The notes under the pieces are model-generated. The model was not told the DNA's origin. It did no database searches and was given only the letters and a program-made list of their open reading frames with translations. From positions 1 to 60,973 of the forward strand of contig MZNV01001007.1 in NCBI GenBank assembly GCA_002081555.1: a DNA stretch of 60,973 nt, read 5' to 3'. The position numbers and the translations under genes were made by a program. This DNA is from Protostelium mycophagum (taxonomy: Eukaryota; Evosea; Variosea; Protosteliida; Protosteliaceae). Positions 47,418 through 58,576 of the stretch are shown here, one piece after another; position 1 is the stretch's first letter, and the number at the start of each line of letters is the position of its first letter.

Positions 47418-47678
47418 TTATCGTGTAAATGGACGGTATGAATTGTGTAATGTAGTTTCTGTCTTAACGTTTTGTTGATTCAGTTGATTCAAAATCTCTT
47501 TCCTTCTCCCGTTGACTTTCTCAATCTCAATCTGAAGGCGTCTTTTCTTTGCTTCATTCTTTTCTATGGCAGAAAGCAAGGAGGAGATATCGTCCATTTT
47601 ATGCTGCTCTTCTCTTTCCAGGTCGATCTGCTCGAGGTGCTGTGATCGGCTCAATGCTTCTTCGTCCTTGTCTTCCAT
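47418..47678 (-). CDS. small coiled-coil protein, unrecognised
   Basis: A single-exon frame of 86 residues starts MEDKDEEALSRSQHLEQIDL. Heptad-like leucines and charged residues run through ISSLLSAIEKNEAKKRRLQI and GRRKEILNQLNQQN, so most of it should form a coiled coil. No family is recognised. Its ATG is 40 bp from the start of the divergent four-TM gene, which implies a shared promoter. It converges with the antiporter gene; the stop codons are about 110 bp apart. Confidence 0.55.
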   Translation of the reverse strand: MEDKDEEALSRSQHLEQIDLEREEQHKMDDISSLLSAIEKNEAKKRRLQIEIEKVNGRRKEILNQLNQQNVKTETTLHNSYRPFTR

Positions 47679-47718
47679 GTGAATCTTTCGTCCTTTTTCT
47701 TCTGCCAGAAACGAAAAC

Positions 47719-48365
47719 GTGAATTACAACCAAGGTCTTCCTCTAGATTGGGAAATTTCACAAAAAACTCGGCTGTCAGTCTGGAAGTCGGCCGACAGAC
47801 AGCAACCACGAATCATGATGAACAACCAATTTGGAAGTACCAGATTATATTACATAGCTGGATCGATACAAGGTGAGAAGCCCTCCTCTTTACTGCTGAT
47901 ATATGCAGTTGCCCTGATTGTGGCAATAATCTATTTGGCAATCACAACAGGTGCCACGATGCCAGACTCGAGCCCTACAATGACCTGTGTCATATTTGCT
48001 GGCATAGGCGGAATCATGGTTTCCTCCTCTATCATCTCCTCCCAACCGCAACAATTCGGTCTCATGACAAGATTAGCAGTGGAATTAGTCAATTTCATTC
48101 TGTGTTTGTGGAGCTCTCTTTTCTTGATTTTGATCCAAAAAGAGCCGCGATCCTTTGGGCTGATCACCCTTGCTGGCACAGGTGATCTCATAAACATTGT
48201 CACCATCTCACATCCACAGCGATGGGCTCTTGCATTTTACGATTGTCATGTTGGGTTTTTCAGTTCTTTGCAGAGAGGGAAGATTTTGAACTCCCATTTT
48301 ACAAATCAGAAACCACAAAAAGGATGAGATTGAAATTTCTACCCACCCTGCTCAAGGACATGTGA
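47719..48365 (+). CDS. four-TM membrane protein (MARVEL-like layout)
   Basis: After a hydrophilic N-terminus come four hydrophobic stretches: LLLIYAVALIVAIIYLAITT, MTCVIFAGIGGIMVSSSII, LVNFILCLWSSLFLILI and FGLITLAGTAMGSCILRLSC. A 40-nt intron at about 48183-48222 gives the best fourth helix and a C-terminus FKSETT-like: EREDFELPFYKSETTKRM, ending TLLKDM. Without splicing the frame runs to 48327 and looks worse. Four helices with short loops resemble MARVEL or tetraspan proteins, but I cannot name a family. An inner Met at 47816 (MMNNQFGSTRLYY) is another possible start. Confidence 0.6.
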
Positions 48366-48867
48366 CGACAGTTGGGCAAAGATGCAATATTAATTTATTT
48401 TTTTGAGAAGGTCAGACCCCTGTGTTGTGGAACGGCCAATGTAGAATAGATTCATCATCTATCATCATCGTGCTTATTGCATTATCTCTTCAAATATGAT
48501 AAATACAAATGTTCTTTGTCCGCTAATTAAATCTCCGATGCAACGTAGAAGTGCTTCGATGTTCTTTTGGAGAAATGACTACACCTATAGAGGTCCAATG
48601 GAAGACATGGACGCCAAGGTGAATATTCAATAATAATTTACTGCTTCAATTATTTACTTGGTCCTTCAGCTGGAACACAATTGATAATATTAATAGTTGT
48701 ATTTTTGTCTTTTTTGAGAGAATATCAAACTGTTAACTCCAAAGATGAATGATCGTAATCACTCCATATCGCGCACAACAACTTCTCCACTTAATGTCAT
48801 TTGTATGCGGATTGGTAATCATGAGGTAAAGAAGATCGTTTGTTGCGAGCGTTTATATACACGTATG
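48366..48867. other. convergent spacer with a possible micro-ORF
   Basis: Between the four-TM gene and the TBC gene there is one protein-like stretch, plus strand from 48538: MQRRSASMFFWRNDYTYRG then PMEDMDAK and a good donor GTGAAT. A splice to CTGGAACACAATTGA would end it as a 31-residue peptide. This may be a real small protein, but nothing recognises it. The remainder is AT-rich with no other feature. Confidence 0.2.
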
Positions 48868-51800
48868 TTAATAGGTGTGTGTCGGTACCCTTATCTTCTT
48901 TGTCGCTTGTGCTTCTGTCAATTGCCAAAAGTTTGCGAGCATCGGTGCGTCTCTAAAAGAGAACTGAATGAACTGCTCCAGAGGTACCTCTTCGGTTTGC
49001 TCCAGGCCTAGTTTAACGTACAACAGATTCACAAAATCAGCTTCGAATTCGCTGTCCCCTCTCTTCATCATCCTGTCATCATGTTACATGATGATCAAAT
49101 GTTATTTATAATCTGGGTATTTTTGTATGATTGTAATTTTGGGGTCACCTGTGTAAGACTTTCAGAACTCTGACCAATTCATCATGATTGACTTTTCCGT
49201 CATCGTCGACATCGAGTACCTTGAACACAACTAAATCATGTCAGATTACACTTGTATTGGTTGTTGAGATCTATTGTATCACTCATTTGCACCAAAATCT
49301 ACCAAAGCACGTCCAAAAGAGCGTTTTTATATTTTATGGAACATATCCTTGAAAAGATTTTACACGACCCTCCGGGTCGACTGAAATGTATTTTTAAATC
49401 ATTTCAAATGAGAGATAATGCATGTTATGTCTTCTGTACTGTTTCACATAGCAGGCACAGTCACATATTTATTGTAAAGATGATGGATATACCACTCACA
49501 TTTCGCTTTGGTTTCGAGAGAGCCCTTCAATGCCACTTCAATCACGTTCAAAAACTCGGCAAATTCGAGTCTGTCGTCGTTGTTGGTATCCCACAGCAAA
49601 AATATCCGCGGCAGTAAGGCATCCCACCAATTATTCTGATAAGCAGAGCAAAACCTTCATTTAGATTATTAAATGTCATTTATTAGCATTCTTTAAAATT
49701 TTTTGGTCACCTTTTTACACAAACAGACTAAAATAAATATCTAAAATCAAAGGTACCTCTCGATCAATTGCTGGCAACCTAGTATGGATATAGAGGTGCA
49801 TATATTGTTGGGATCATTTGGGGTTCCCTCTTTCAATAATACCGTCTCGAATTCCATTTGTATGGTCTCCAATTCGCTCATCGTCACTATACAATGTTGA
49901 GTAAATATAATATATACGATACTTGGTAAATATATAATACAATACTTAGTAAATATACAAATGCCAATGTTTCTGAATGTCCTCTCCTCACGTTTTTCAA
50001 CAAGATAAAAATACCAGAAAAATGAACACCGGCGGCTTCGCCGCAAAGCAAAAGTACGTGTTGATCGTGTGTAAAGGCACCACATCATTATTCTTGTTAT
50101 TGAAGAGATACACTTTGGTACACGATGAAATACTTACAGTCAATATCCCTTCCCATCTTCTGCAGCTGTCTCCTCTTCTTATGTTCTTCCATACCTAATA
50201 TTGTCATTTAATCATCTATATATAGACGAACAACGATGATGGTACGAACCTTTGATGGTCATAAATTTGTGTCTGTTTCTCAACTCACGGAGCTTCTCTT
50301 CGTTCAAAAATCCAAACTCGATAAAGATCAACTGACATCATGTCAGCTTCATGCGTCATCATATCAACATGAGTGATCTGGATTACCTTGATCAAAGTGT
50401 CACAGTCATAATTTCCAGCCTTAAGAGCGGGTACGATCCTCTCGTTATCTTTCTCCGCCATGATCATCTCCTCATTTAATTTCAATATTGCCAGTCCAGC
50501 TATTCACATATGTCAGTCAAGACGATTATCAAATGGATTAAATAAATATAAATGCCTCAGAAGTATCTCCCAACTACAACGCGCTTCTACATGGCTGCCG
50601 CACAGATTTCACCTTGGTGCAACTGGGTAAATAATAAAATAATCACCTCTGAGAAGAATGTCAGGACCATCATATAAGAAGCAATCCAGAATGCGTAGAG
50701 CCGCTTTCCAAGGCACGTAAGAGAGGTACAGACACATGAACCACGGCAAGCTTATCACCGATAATGGAATACCGATCTGTCACATTTAATACTCTTTAGC
50801 TCTGTTTTAATATTTTGATCGTATGATCGCGTGATTTGAAATATGTTTAATACAAGCTTGGAAGGTTTGACAAATCCTACCGCTTGAATGTGTTTGAAGA
50901 TATGTGGCAGGTTTCTCTCAAGCAAAGTTTCGAAAATAGCTTGGTCCACTGTGGACCCCAACAGACTCCGGTTGTAATACTCAGGTATGATATCTTCACA
51001 GATCTGCGAGGACATCATGAGATGAGATCATGTAGAATGATTCAAGATGGTGAAAAGAAGTGATTTTGCTGAATTACTGTGGCAGAGCCACATAATAGAA
51101 ATCCAATGATGATTGATGACGGATGTCTGGTGGTATGTTCTTACCGTGCTGAGCAGCCAAAAAGCCTCTTCTTCGTCCATATACAATAGAAACACGGCCG
51201 TTAATATGTTCTACAGTTGTTCACAATGACATCAATTTATTCGAAATCAAATTTACAACTCGTGACCGCAATCACCAACACTGCGGCAGAGCCGCAGTAC
51301 AAGCTTCCAATCTTTCTGTCGGCAATGATGACACTCGACACGACCCATCATCATGCGACTTGTGATGTAAATTCATGAGTGGAAAAATACCATGGCTTGG
51401 CAATATCCTATGTGTGGATTCCTCCAGCTGAAAGCTTTCAAGACATTTCGGAGCATGTTGGTTCCTTCTCCCTCGTGGCTGTAAAAAGGGTGGGAGGGTA
51501 ATGATCTATTCACATCAATCCACAATTATGGTCTATCCATGTGATCCCTCGCACATCAACATAGTGAAGAAAATATAATGATACCTGAGTACGTCCTTTT
51601 CAATCTCTTCTATTGCATCGGATGTCTTGCCCTTGTTTTCCTCTGATATCCTGCGGTAATAACCAACATTAGCGATCATCTTCGCTCTTGATCCTGTTAA
51701 TCATCAAAATGATTCACATCTGCGATTTTTTATTTGAAAAAGATGGCAGCAGAATCGCTACGGTTGCTAAGCGATAGAATGGACCTCACCTGACAGGTAT

Positions 51801-54461
51801 TGCCATAGCAACCCCCTCATATTATCTGGAATACCGGGGTCACGCATAATATTCCTCAACTTCGGGGTCTTGATGATGCTTATGCCGAGAGGGCCGTGTG
51901 TCATCAGGAATTTCTGCCAGGCTTGGCTCTGCTTAGCTTCTTCATTAGGTGATACTATGTACCCGGGTGTGTTGCTCCATCTCTCTTTTACCCGCATTCT
52001 GTACACGTCAGTATTATGTCAGATGTCAAACATGTCATCGTAACATTCAAACTGACAAACTCATTTTCCGCAGCCGTACTACAATTCACCTGCAAATCTG
52101 TGCAAGACAGACACCATTTGTGCGGCCATACTGCAACTCATGCATTTAAATATGTATATATAAGTGTACTGACATATCGTGGTAATCAGACTCTCCCATC
52201 TCGCTACTCTGCCTTCCTCTCATCAGCACGTTGATTTTTTCCAACACTTCTTTGGGGCTGTAAAACGCAAAGAATAACTGTTTATATTCAAATTTTGAAT
52301 TTTGAAAGTTCCCACCTTTTTGCCGTTCTTCATATGTATAGTCAATCCTTTTTGCAACAATCCAAAAGTGACTGAGGATTTTTCCACAGTGTTAATGTCA
52401 GGGATATAAATGATCATTTGTAGTATCTGATGACGTCATCACGCGTAATCATGGTATCTTCACCTTTCCGGCCACAGAGAGATTCGTATCGTAACATAAA
52501 AAATTGTGGCTGATGTATAATCGCCCAACTAGATAACTGTTCTTCCACCAAAAAGAACACATGTAATCTGGAAATCTCAAAACCCCTGAAATTTCGGTGA
52601 AATTTCACCCACCGTCTTCGAGGTTCTCGCTCCCAAGTTTGAACAGTTTTTGAAAGGCTTCATTTTTCAATCTGTCATCGTGTACTTTTTTACTCATCTG
52701 AAGCGCCTCTGTCTTCATTGATGGCGATGATTCTACATTCCTCCCCCTTATAATGTCACGAATATTACCTCTTCGATTTATATTTATATTTTATATTGAA
52801 AATAAATAACAACAATGTGTTCTACAACTTTGCGAAAAAACAGTCATCAAATCAAATCATAAAATAAATCTGGTCTTCTGGACTCACTCGCTCTCAGCAA
52901 AATGTAAGAGGTCCTGCATTGCCGACCTCCACAACCTCTCTATCAACGTGTAAACTTGCTCCCTGCGCAAGAAAGCAAAGACATACTGTACCATATCAAT
53001 TCCTATTCCATTTTTCGGGGAAAATCCTCGCATGTTGACGATATCTTGTTTGAAGAATTTGACACAAAATAAATTTTATTTTAAAAAAATATCCTCAAAA
53101 AAACATTCCTCTGGTGTCTTTTGTGCATATCTTTGGCTTTTCCAAATAAAACCGGGGATGACGCGTGTTTTTGGAAAAATAAACTCACCGGTACTTTGGA
53201 AGAGGTGATTTGTATGGAGTTATCCAAGAGCCCCATAGCAACACTCTCTTTACTTATAGAAGATATATTTTTAAAAGGTATGATCAAACTACGTCCATCC
53301 GGTAACCTCCCCTTATCTACAACGTTGTAAACACTCTATTTCATTCTGATTTATCTTTCAAAGTTTTTTACTCTTCAATCGTGGAAAGAGAGATGTTGGA
53401 AATATATTATTAATACCTGGTACGGAGTTGGAAGAACTCTCGTTATCTGATCTTGATTGATAAAAACAAATGAAGTTTTCGGTGATGTATAGAGTTCCTG
53501 GTTTTGGAATCGCTTTCCACGTTCTACTGGACAACCTACTGCACAGAAAATCTGTTTTCTTCATTAGAAATGATTTGTTGATCATCGAAGCTTCATGATC
53601 AACATACATGTGAGCAGCTTCTCATTCGGGAGATCTTTGAATTGTTTGTGGAATTCTTCAATTACAGTCTCCATGTTTTTACTCTCTTCACCCTCCTCCA
53701 ACTTTTCACGTCAAAATGAGAAGATTAGTGCATGTCATACCTGAGAAAGGCTCGTCACTTTGGTAAAGACATACTGTATGATCTGTTCTTCATCCACTCC
53801 TTGTTTGGCGACGATGTCTTTCCAATCCAATGTCTTCCAATCAGAAGAAGTCGGTAGTTCATTTAAACTCGAAGACGTCTCGTCAAAGGTGTCAATCAGG
53901 GTGGTTGAATCAGGAGGAATGTCGCTGAATTCTTCCTCCTCCTCTATCTTTTTGTCGAAATCAACAGACTTATCCAAGCCCAAGTCTGAAAGACATTAAA
54001 ACTGGCTGAAAGTTGCCTTGTAAATTACCGATTGAAGAAGAGCCAGACAAAACAGGGGAGTCTCGAAGCGATCTGACCTGTAGTATTTGATCAGGGTCTG
54101 TCGGCTCAACATTAAGAGACATAATATTGTGCTTTGCATTAATACCTGCGGTAAGAGGGACTCAAAGATGAAATTCCAGTGTTTTCTGATGTTCTCCTCT
54201 GAATCAGATACAGCGACGATCCAGGACTGCTGATCGAATTTGTTAAAGAGCACAATACGATAGGTTAGCGGTCGAGATTGAACGGTAGATATCACCGCAT
54301 CCAAGAATCCTCTTCCAGTTGTTTTTTGTTTTAAGAGCTGACCAAATCAATTTGCATATGACGACTGGTCACATCACCTTGAAGACATATATCTCTTCTA
54401 AGGTATTCCACAGCGCACCAGTACCAGGAAAGTTGCTGAGGGTACGTGGTGTGATCCACAT
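48868..54461 (-). CDS. TBC1D9/TBC1D8-type RabGAP (GRAM-TBC-EF-hand)
   Basis: Start at 54461 gives [20 protein letters not shown], the TBC1D9-type N-terminus. Two GRAM domains follow: one with [15 protein letters not shown], a second with [20 protein letters not shown] and [13 protein letters not shown]. The TBC domain has [17 protein letters not shown] (arginine finger), [30 protein letters not shown] (glutamine finger), [14 protein letters not shown] and [18 protein letters not shown]-terminal EF hands include [13 protein letters not shown] and [14 protein letters not shown]. The C-terminus [11 protein letters not shown] ends at 48868. Both GAP fingers are intact, so it should speed GTP hydrolysis by Rab GTPases in membrane traffic, perhaps under Ca2+ control. 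Rich in short introns, one of 37 nt. The start is 243 bp from the divergent TLC gene. Confidence 0.92.
51281..51297. repeat. dispersed palindrome CTGCGGCAGAGCCGCAG
   Basis: A 17-nt near-perfect palindrome in a TBC-gene intron; a second copy, TGTGGCAGAGCCACA, is about 200 bp away at 51079. Confidence 0.65.
52427..52463 (-). other. 37-nt intron ending in TGATGACGTCATCAG
   Basis: Removing it joins the GRAM text [11 protein letters not shown] to [14 protein letters not shown], which supports the borders. Nearly half of the intron is the palindrome motif. Confidence 0.65.
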
Positions 54462-54703
54462 GGCGCATGAAACAATATAATTCTCTCTTTGCTGCGATTT
54501 TTTTCACAGAAAAGGTAATATCCCAAAAATGATACTTTCATTGAAGATTATTGGTGCTCAACCCTGAACAACTTCAACAACAGGAATGGAAAGATCAGGT
54601 GTTGTATTAAAGACGTCGCCAAGTCAGTGTGATCAGTGACCAGTCGGATTTCTTTCAAAATTGAAACACATTTCGTGGAAAACAACGGAAGAATCCGCCG
54701 TCT

Positions 54704-56185
54704 ATGCGTAAAAAGGACTCAGATCACCAAAGAAACATGCACACAACGGAAAGCTGGGTGGAGTTTGCAGTTCCATTGGTATCTTTCTGGATCCTGTTAG
54801 CGATCGCCTTTCAGGTCTCATGGATGATATCTGGTTGGTCCCGCACTTTTCGATCGCTCAGCCGCTATCACAAAATCGAGTGGGTTGTGAGGTGAACTCT
54901 ACTATTCAGGTCATTCGTATTCTGAGCTTCCAGGATCCTGTCTAATATACACATAATCTTATCAACGGGCGGATGTCTATATTGTATTTTTTACCAAAAC
55001 GAAATATGGTCTGATTTTATATTTGGAAGGTAAGTTTTCATCTTCAAAAAAACATTGACTGACCTTCCTTTCAGAAACAGACTTTCTGATCTCGTCCTCA
55101 CTTTCAGTCTCGCTTATTGGTCTTTTGAATTATTCATCATACTTGGGTAAAATCATAATTTGATTTCATTTAATTAATGAGGACAGAAACATGAAACACA
55201 TGGGTGATCTCGTAGTGATGTTCCATCATGGTGAGCCCTCATCATGTTTGTACATGTTTCTCACTTTATACAGTCGTCGCCGTCGCTTGGCTCGTATTAT
55301 CGAGGGTATGTTGATCACAATCTGCAAGCATTTGTTTTGTGATAACACCAACTCTTTCATTTCTTCACAACTGGATGTAACGTCCTGTTTGTCACAGTGT
55401 GTGGTTCTTTCTATAAGTAAAAAATAATATTCTCCAACACCACACAGAGGTATGGCGAGATGACAGGATATGGCTGTTGGTATATTGTCACAGAGATATC
55501 TACTTTCGCAGCCAACTTTCGTTGGTTTTATGGACAGATATTCAGAAGATCCATGTTCATCTATAACGAGCAGAACAAGCAGAGTGTGCTGGCAAAGAGA
55601 GATGGCCCGCTCTCATCACATGATGATCTGGCAATGTTAGAGTTAGATGCCGTCGATGTGCAAGCTGGAAGTCGCCATCCTTTGTTTTTAAAACAGGTAC
55701 CAATATTTTTAGATTTTTTTTCTCATCTTGAAAAAAAACTCAATATTTATTTTGAAAACAGAATAGTTATATTTGGAAATATAAATATTAATTTTTTAAG
55801 GCCGAATTATTCGGGATGTTGTGGCTGTGGGTCGCGTACCTCTTCACACGTCTTGCAAGTCTATTCTACATGTTATCTCATATCATCTATCACTGGGAGT
55901 CTGTTCAGAATGCCCACCGAGTGGTGTATATACCTCTTGTATCTGCTCTTGCAATCAGCATACCGGTATCCCTCTTTTGGTTTGACAAGATATCTTCTGG
56001 TGACTATGAATTATCCATATCCTTTATACACTTGAGCTATTTCGGCTGTAAAATGTTGAAAATAAACATCTTCATTCTGGTGGATGTTTCATGCTGACAC
56101 ATGATCAGGGATGAAGAGGTTACACAAAGAGTACCGGGAACAGAAGCAAAAGATACGCAAACAAAACGAAGCAAAGAGAGATTAA
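54704..56185 (+). CDS. TLC-domain membrane protein (TLCD4/TMEM56-like)
   Basis: TLC (TRAM-LAG1-CLN8) proteins are multi-pass lipid-handling or lipid-sensing membrane proteins. Helices seen: FAVPLVSFWILLAIAFQVSW, DLVLTFSLAYWSFELFIILG, WLWVAYLFTRLASLFYML and VYIPLVSALAISIPVSLFWF. Family marks include MKHMGDLVVMFHHVVAVAW with paired His, and WYIVTEISTFAANFRWF, close to the TEISTPFVNFRW motif of TLCD4. It ends with a basic tail, GMKRLHKEYREQKQKIRKQN, stop TAA 56183-56185. A polar insert (GPLSSHDDLAMLELDAV) between helices is longer than usual. Start is 54704 or the inner Met at about 54737. It converges with the DNase II-like gene, stops 60 bp apart. Confidence 0.82.
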
Positions 56186-56246
56186 AAACGAATGGTTCGG
56201 TCTTGTCTTTGAATCTTTTGGCGTCATTCTTACGGTGCCTGAGTTT

Positions 56247-56618
56247 CTAAATCGGCTTGTCTTTCGGGGTTTTATTCCAGTCTGCCGGTAGAGTTCCGTG
56301 GCCACCAGTAGCGGCAATGGCTGCTTGTAAAGGACCATCTACATCCAAACTTTGCATGGTAGCTCCTAAAGGGCTAGAGATCCCAGGTAGGTCTTTTGCA
56401 AACTGCGCTTATTAGCAAGATGATTCATTAGATATGCGCACTTTAAATCCACTCATGGTAGAATCCATATACAGATAATGGTCCAATGTGGCTTCTGGCT
56501 TGAGAATCACCCACCAATCAACGACAGCGCCCCCTGCAGAACGGCACATTGGAATTGAAGTGGCCGGAGATACACCATACAGGAGGGTGAAGCACAGGGA
56601 CAACAAGAAGTTTGCCAT
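56247..56618 (-). CDS. DNase II-like short secreted protein, N-terminal part only
   Basis: Start at 56618 gives a signal peptide, MANFLLSLCFTLLYGVSPAT, followed by CRSAGGAVVDWWVILKPEAT and LDHYLYMDSTMSGFK. This resembles the start of DNase II, an acid lysosomal nuclease, where CxxxGxPVDWWxxxKxP and YxYxDS are conserved. A 45-nt intron joins to FAKDLPGISSPLGATMQSL, also DNase II-like. The frame then ends after TPKDKPI. The whole is only about 110 residues against some 350 in the family, and the catalytic HxK regions are not seen. It is either a truncated relic or a reduced paralogue; a further exon into the converging TLC gene is unlikely. Confidence 0.55.
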
Positions 56619-56776
56619 TTGGCTGTTGGTGGTAGAATGAAAAAGATCTTCTCCATTCTCCTCTCAGAGATTGTAGACTAACTCTGAACGTGCTGTGGCG
56701 CGGCACTGCCCGTGTTGAACTCGGTAAATAAGTGTCCGCAGATGACCAGAAAACGGAGAAATTATTTAGTCAACGA

Positions 56777-58576
56777 ATGGAAATGAAGAGGAAAGCAATT
56801 GAGGATAGGTAACGCTTCTGATCAATTTGACGACTTATATAGAACAACAGTTGTGGAATTGAATATGCTTTCATCTGGTACGAAGTTTGCCAATGGTTGA
56901 GTGGAAGGGAGCTTCTTACTTTATTAGCTCCCCTGAACCACTCCTTTCGAGATTTCGTCTTTAACAAGATTCACACTCGCTGGTCATCTCTTTGTTTCGC
57001 AGCAGATGCACACCCACAGATTAAAATGGACAATCTCAAATCTTTTCCTTACAAACTGAGATCTGAAGACCACATCAATGTTTCCGTATTTTTCAACTTC
57101 AAAATACATGCCGAAACAGTTATTCAAGAGGATGAAGACACCGTTGTGGAGCGTATATTCACACCCTCCTCGTTTTCAATCTGTATCTTGAAGACTGACG
57201 GCCTTGAAAAACTGAGAGGGGCGATTGACTTTCATTTCTCGGTAACTTTATAAGTCCTTGAACTGTCCTGAACATATAAAGAGGTTTCTAAACTACAATC
57301 TCTCGGATGGCTACACACTCCGAAGAAGGCTGAAGAGGGAGGGAAATATCATCCTGGAGATTCTGGGCGAAGAAAGCCTGAGCTCTTTAGGACCAACAGA
57401 ACATCTTTCAGTGCACCTGCAGAACTCTACTAGGTTGTCGGAGGACCTCAAAGAGGTAAAGAACATAACTACATCTGTTGCATCATTACACCAATAATGC
57501 TTATTGATATCTTTAGACAAATATCATCCACCTGGCTCTGTGGGATGATTTTAGATCAGACTTCGATTTATTAAATGACATGGAATTACGAAGAGATGAC
57601 TCTGTGTCTTTGTTGTTTGAGACTGTTTCAAAGCAGTGCCAACTTAAGATGGCTGAATTTCACATTTGGGTAGATATCAGTGGTTATATGAAGAGATTGT
57701 CGAATTGTGGCACTGTGACAGAGAGAGGGTTGGCCATCTCTTATAATACTCTCACGAGTGTGATATGACCGCAGATTATATTCTGGGGTGACCGTGTATG
57801 TACAACAGAAGAACAGATTTAACCTCTCCTTGCAGAACAGATGCAATAATCAGCAAAAGGTAATGTCTATTTATTTATTCCATCATATAAGTGGTAAATC
57901 CAAGCATAACCAACTTCAACATCATTAATTCTATATCTTCAATTTTTTGGTGCATTGACTGATGTCAATTGAACAGCACTGGATGAGAATCTACATTGAG
58001 ACACATAAGATGCTCAACCAACTGGGCACTGAACAGCGTGAGGTCATCATCCCACCTCTCCTTGGTCCCTGGCCTTCTGAATTCAACTTATTTGCGGCCA
58101 TGCTGACACCTGGTGGCTTCTTCACCTCAGATAATGAGCCCATGCCCTTCTGCAGGTTGTCACTTGTCACAATGAAGATGTATGAGGATACCGAAGTGTC
58201 TCGACGTTTGTTAAATGCCTCAGGCAGAGGATTCTTCCCTAACAAAATGCATGCCTTTGGTGTGGGAGGTATGTGTTTTGCAGACGGAAACAATTTAAGT
58301 CATTGTAGATGAGCATGAGACGTTGACCATGTTCTTTATCAACTGCAACAATGAAGATGAAGAATATGTATATGTATATGGTGTATTGGATTGCTTAGAT
58401 GACTATACTGATCAAGAATGTACAACACACTATAGAGCTTTTCATCAGAGTATCATTCCTCAACTCATCAAGAACAGGTCAGAAACATCCTGAAATGTAT
58501 ATCAAAATGACATATATACAGCTTTAATGGAACATACTGCCAATCAGATTTAGAATCAAGGTATCTCATGTGCTGA
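56777..58576 (+). CDS. unrecognised multi-exon protein
   Basis: Start at 56777 gives MEMKRKAIEDR; introns of 30-40 nt join TTVVELNMLSSGTKFAN, APLNHSFRDFVFNKIH, then KSFPYKLRSEDHINVSVFF, RFLNYNLSDGYTLRRRLKR, TNIIHLALWDDFRSDFDLL, HWMRIYIETHKMLNQLG, PSEFNLFAAMLTPGGFF and DEHETLTMFFINCNNEDEEY. It ends SDLESRYLMC, TGA at 58574-58576. The exon stretch around 57770-57960 was not resolved. The protein is soluble, about 450 residues, with no signal peptide or membrane helix. I match it to no family. AATAAA follows the stop by 10 nt, so it seems an intact gene. Confidence 0.6.
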
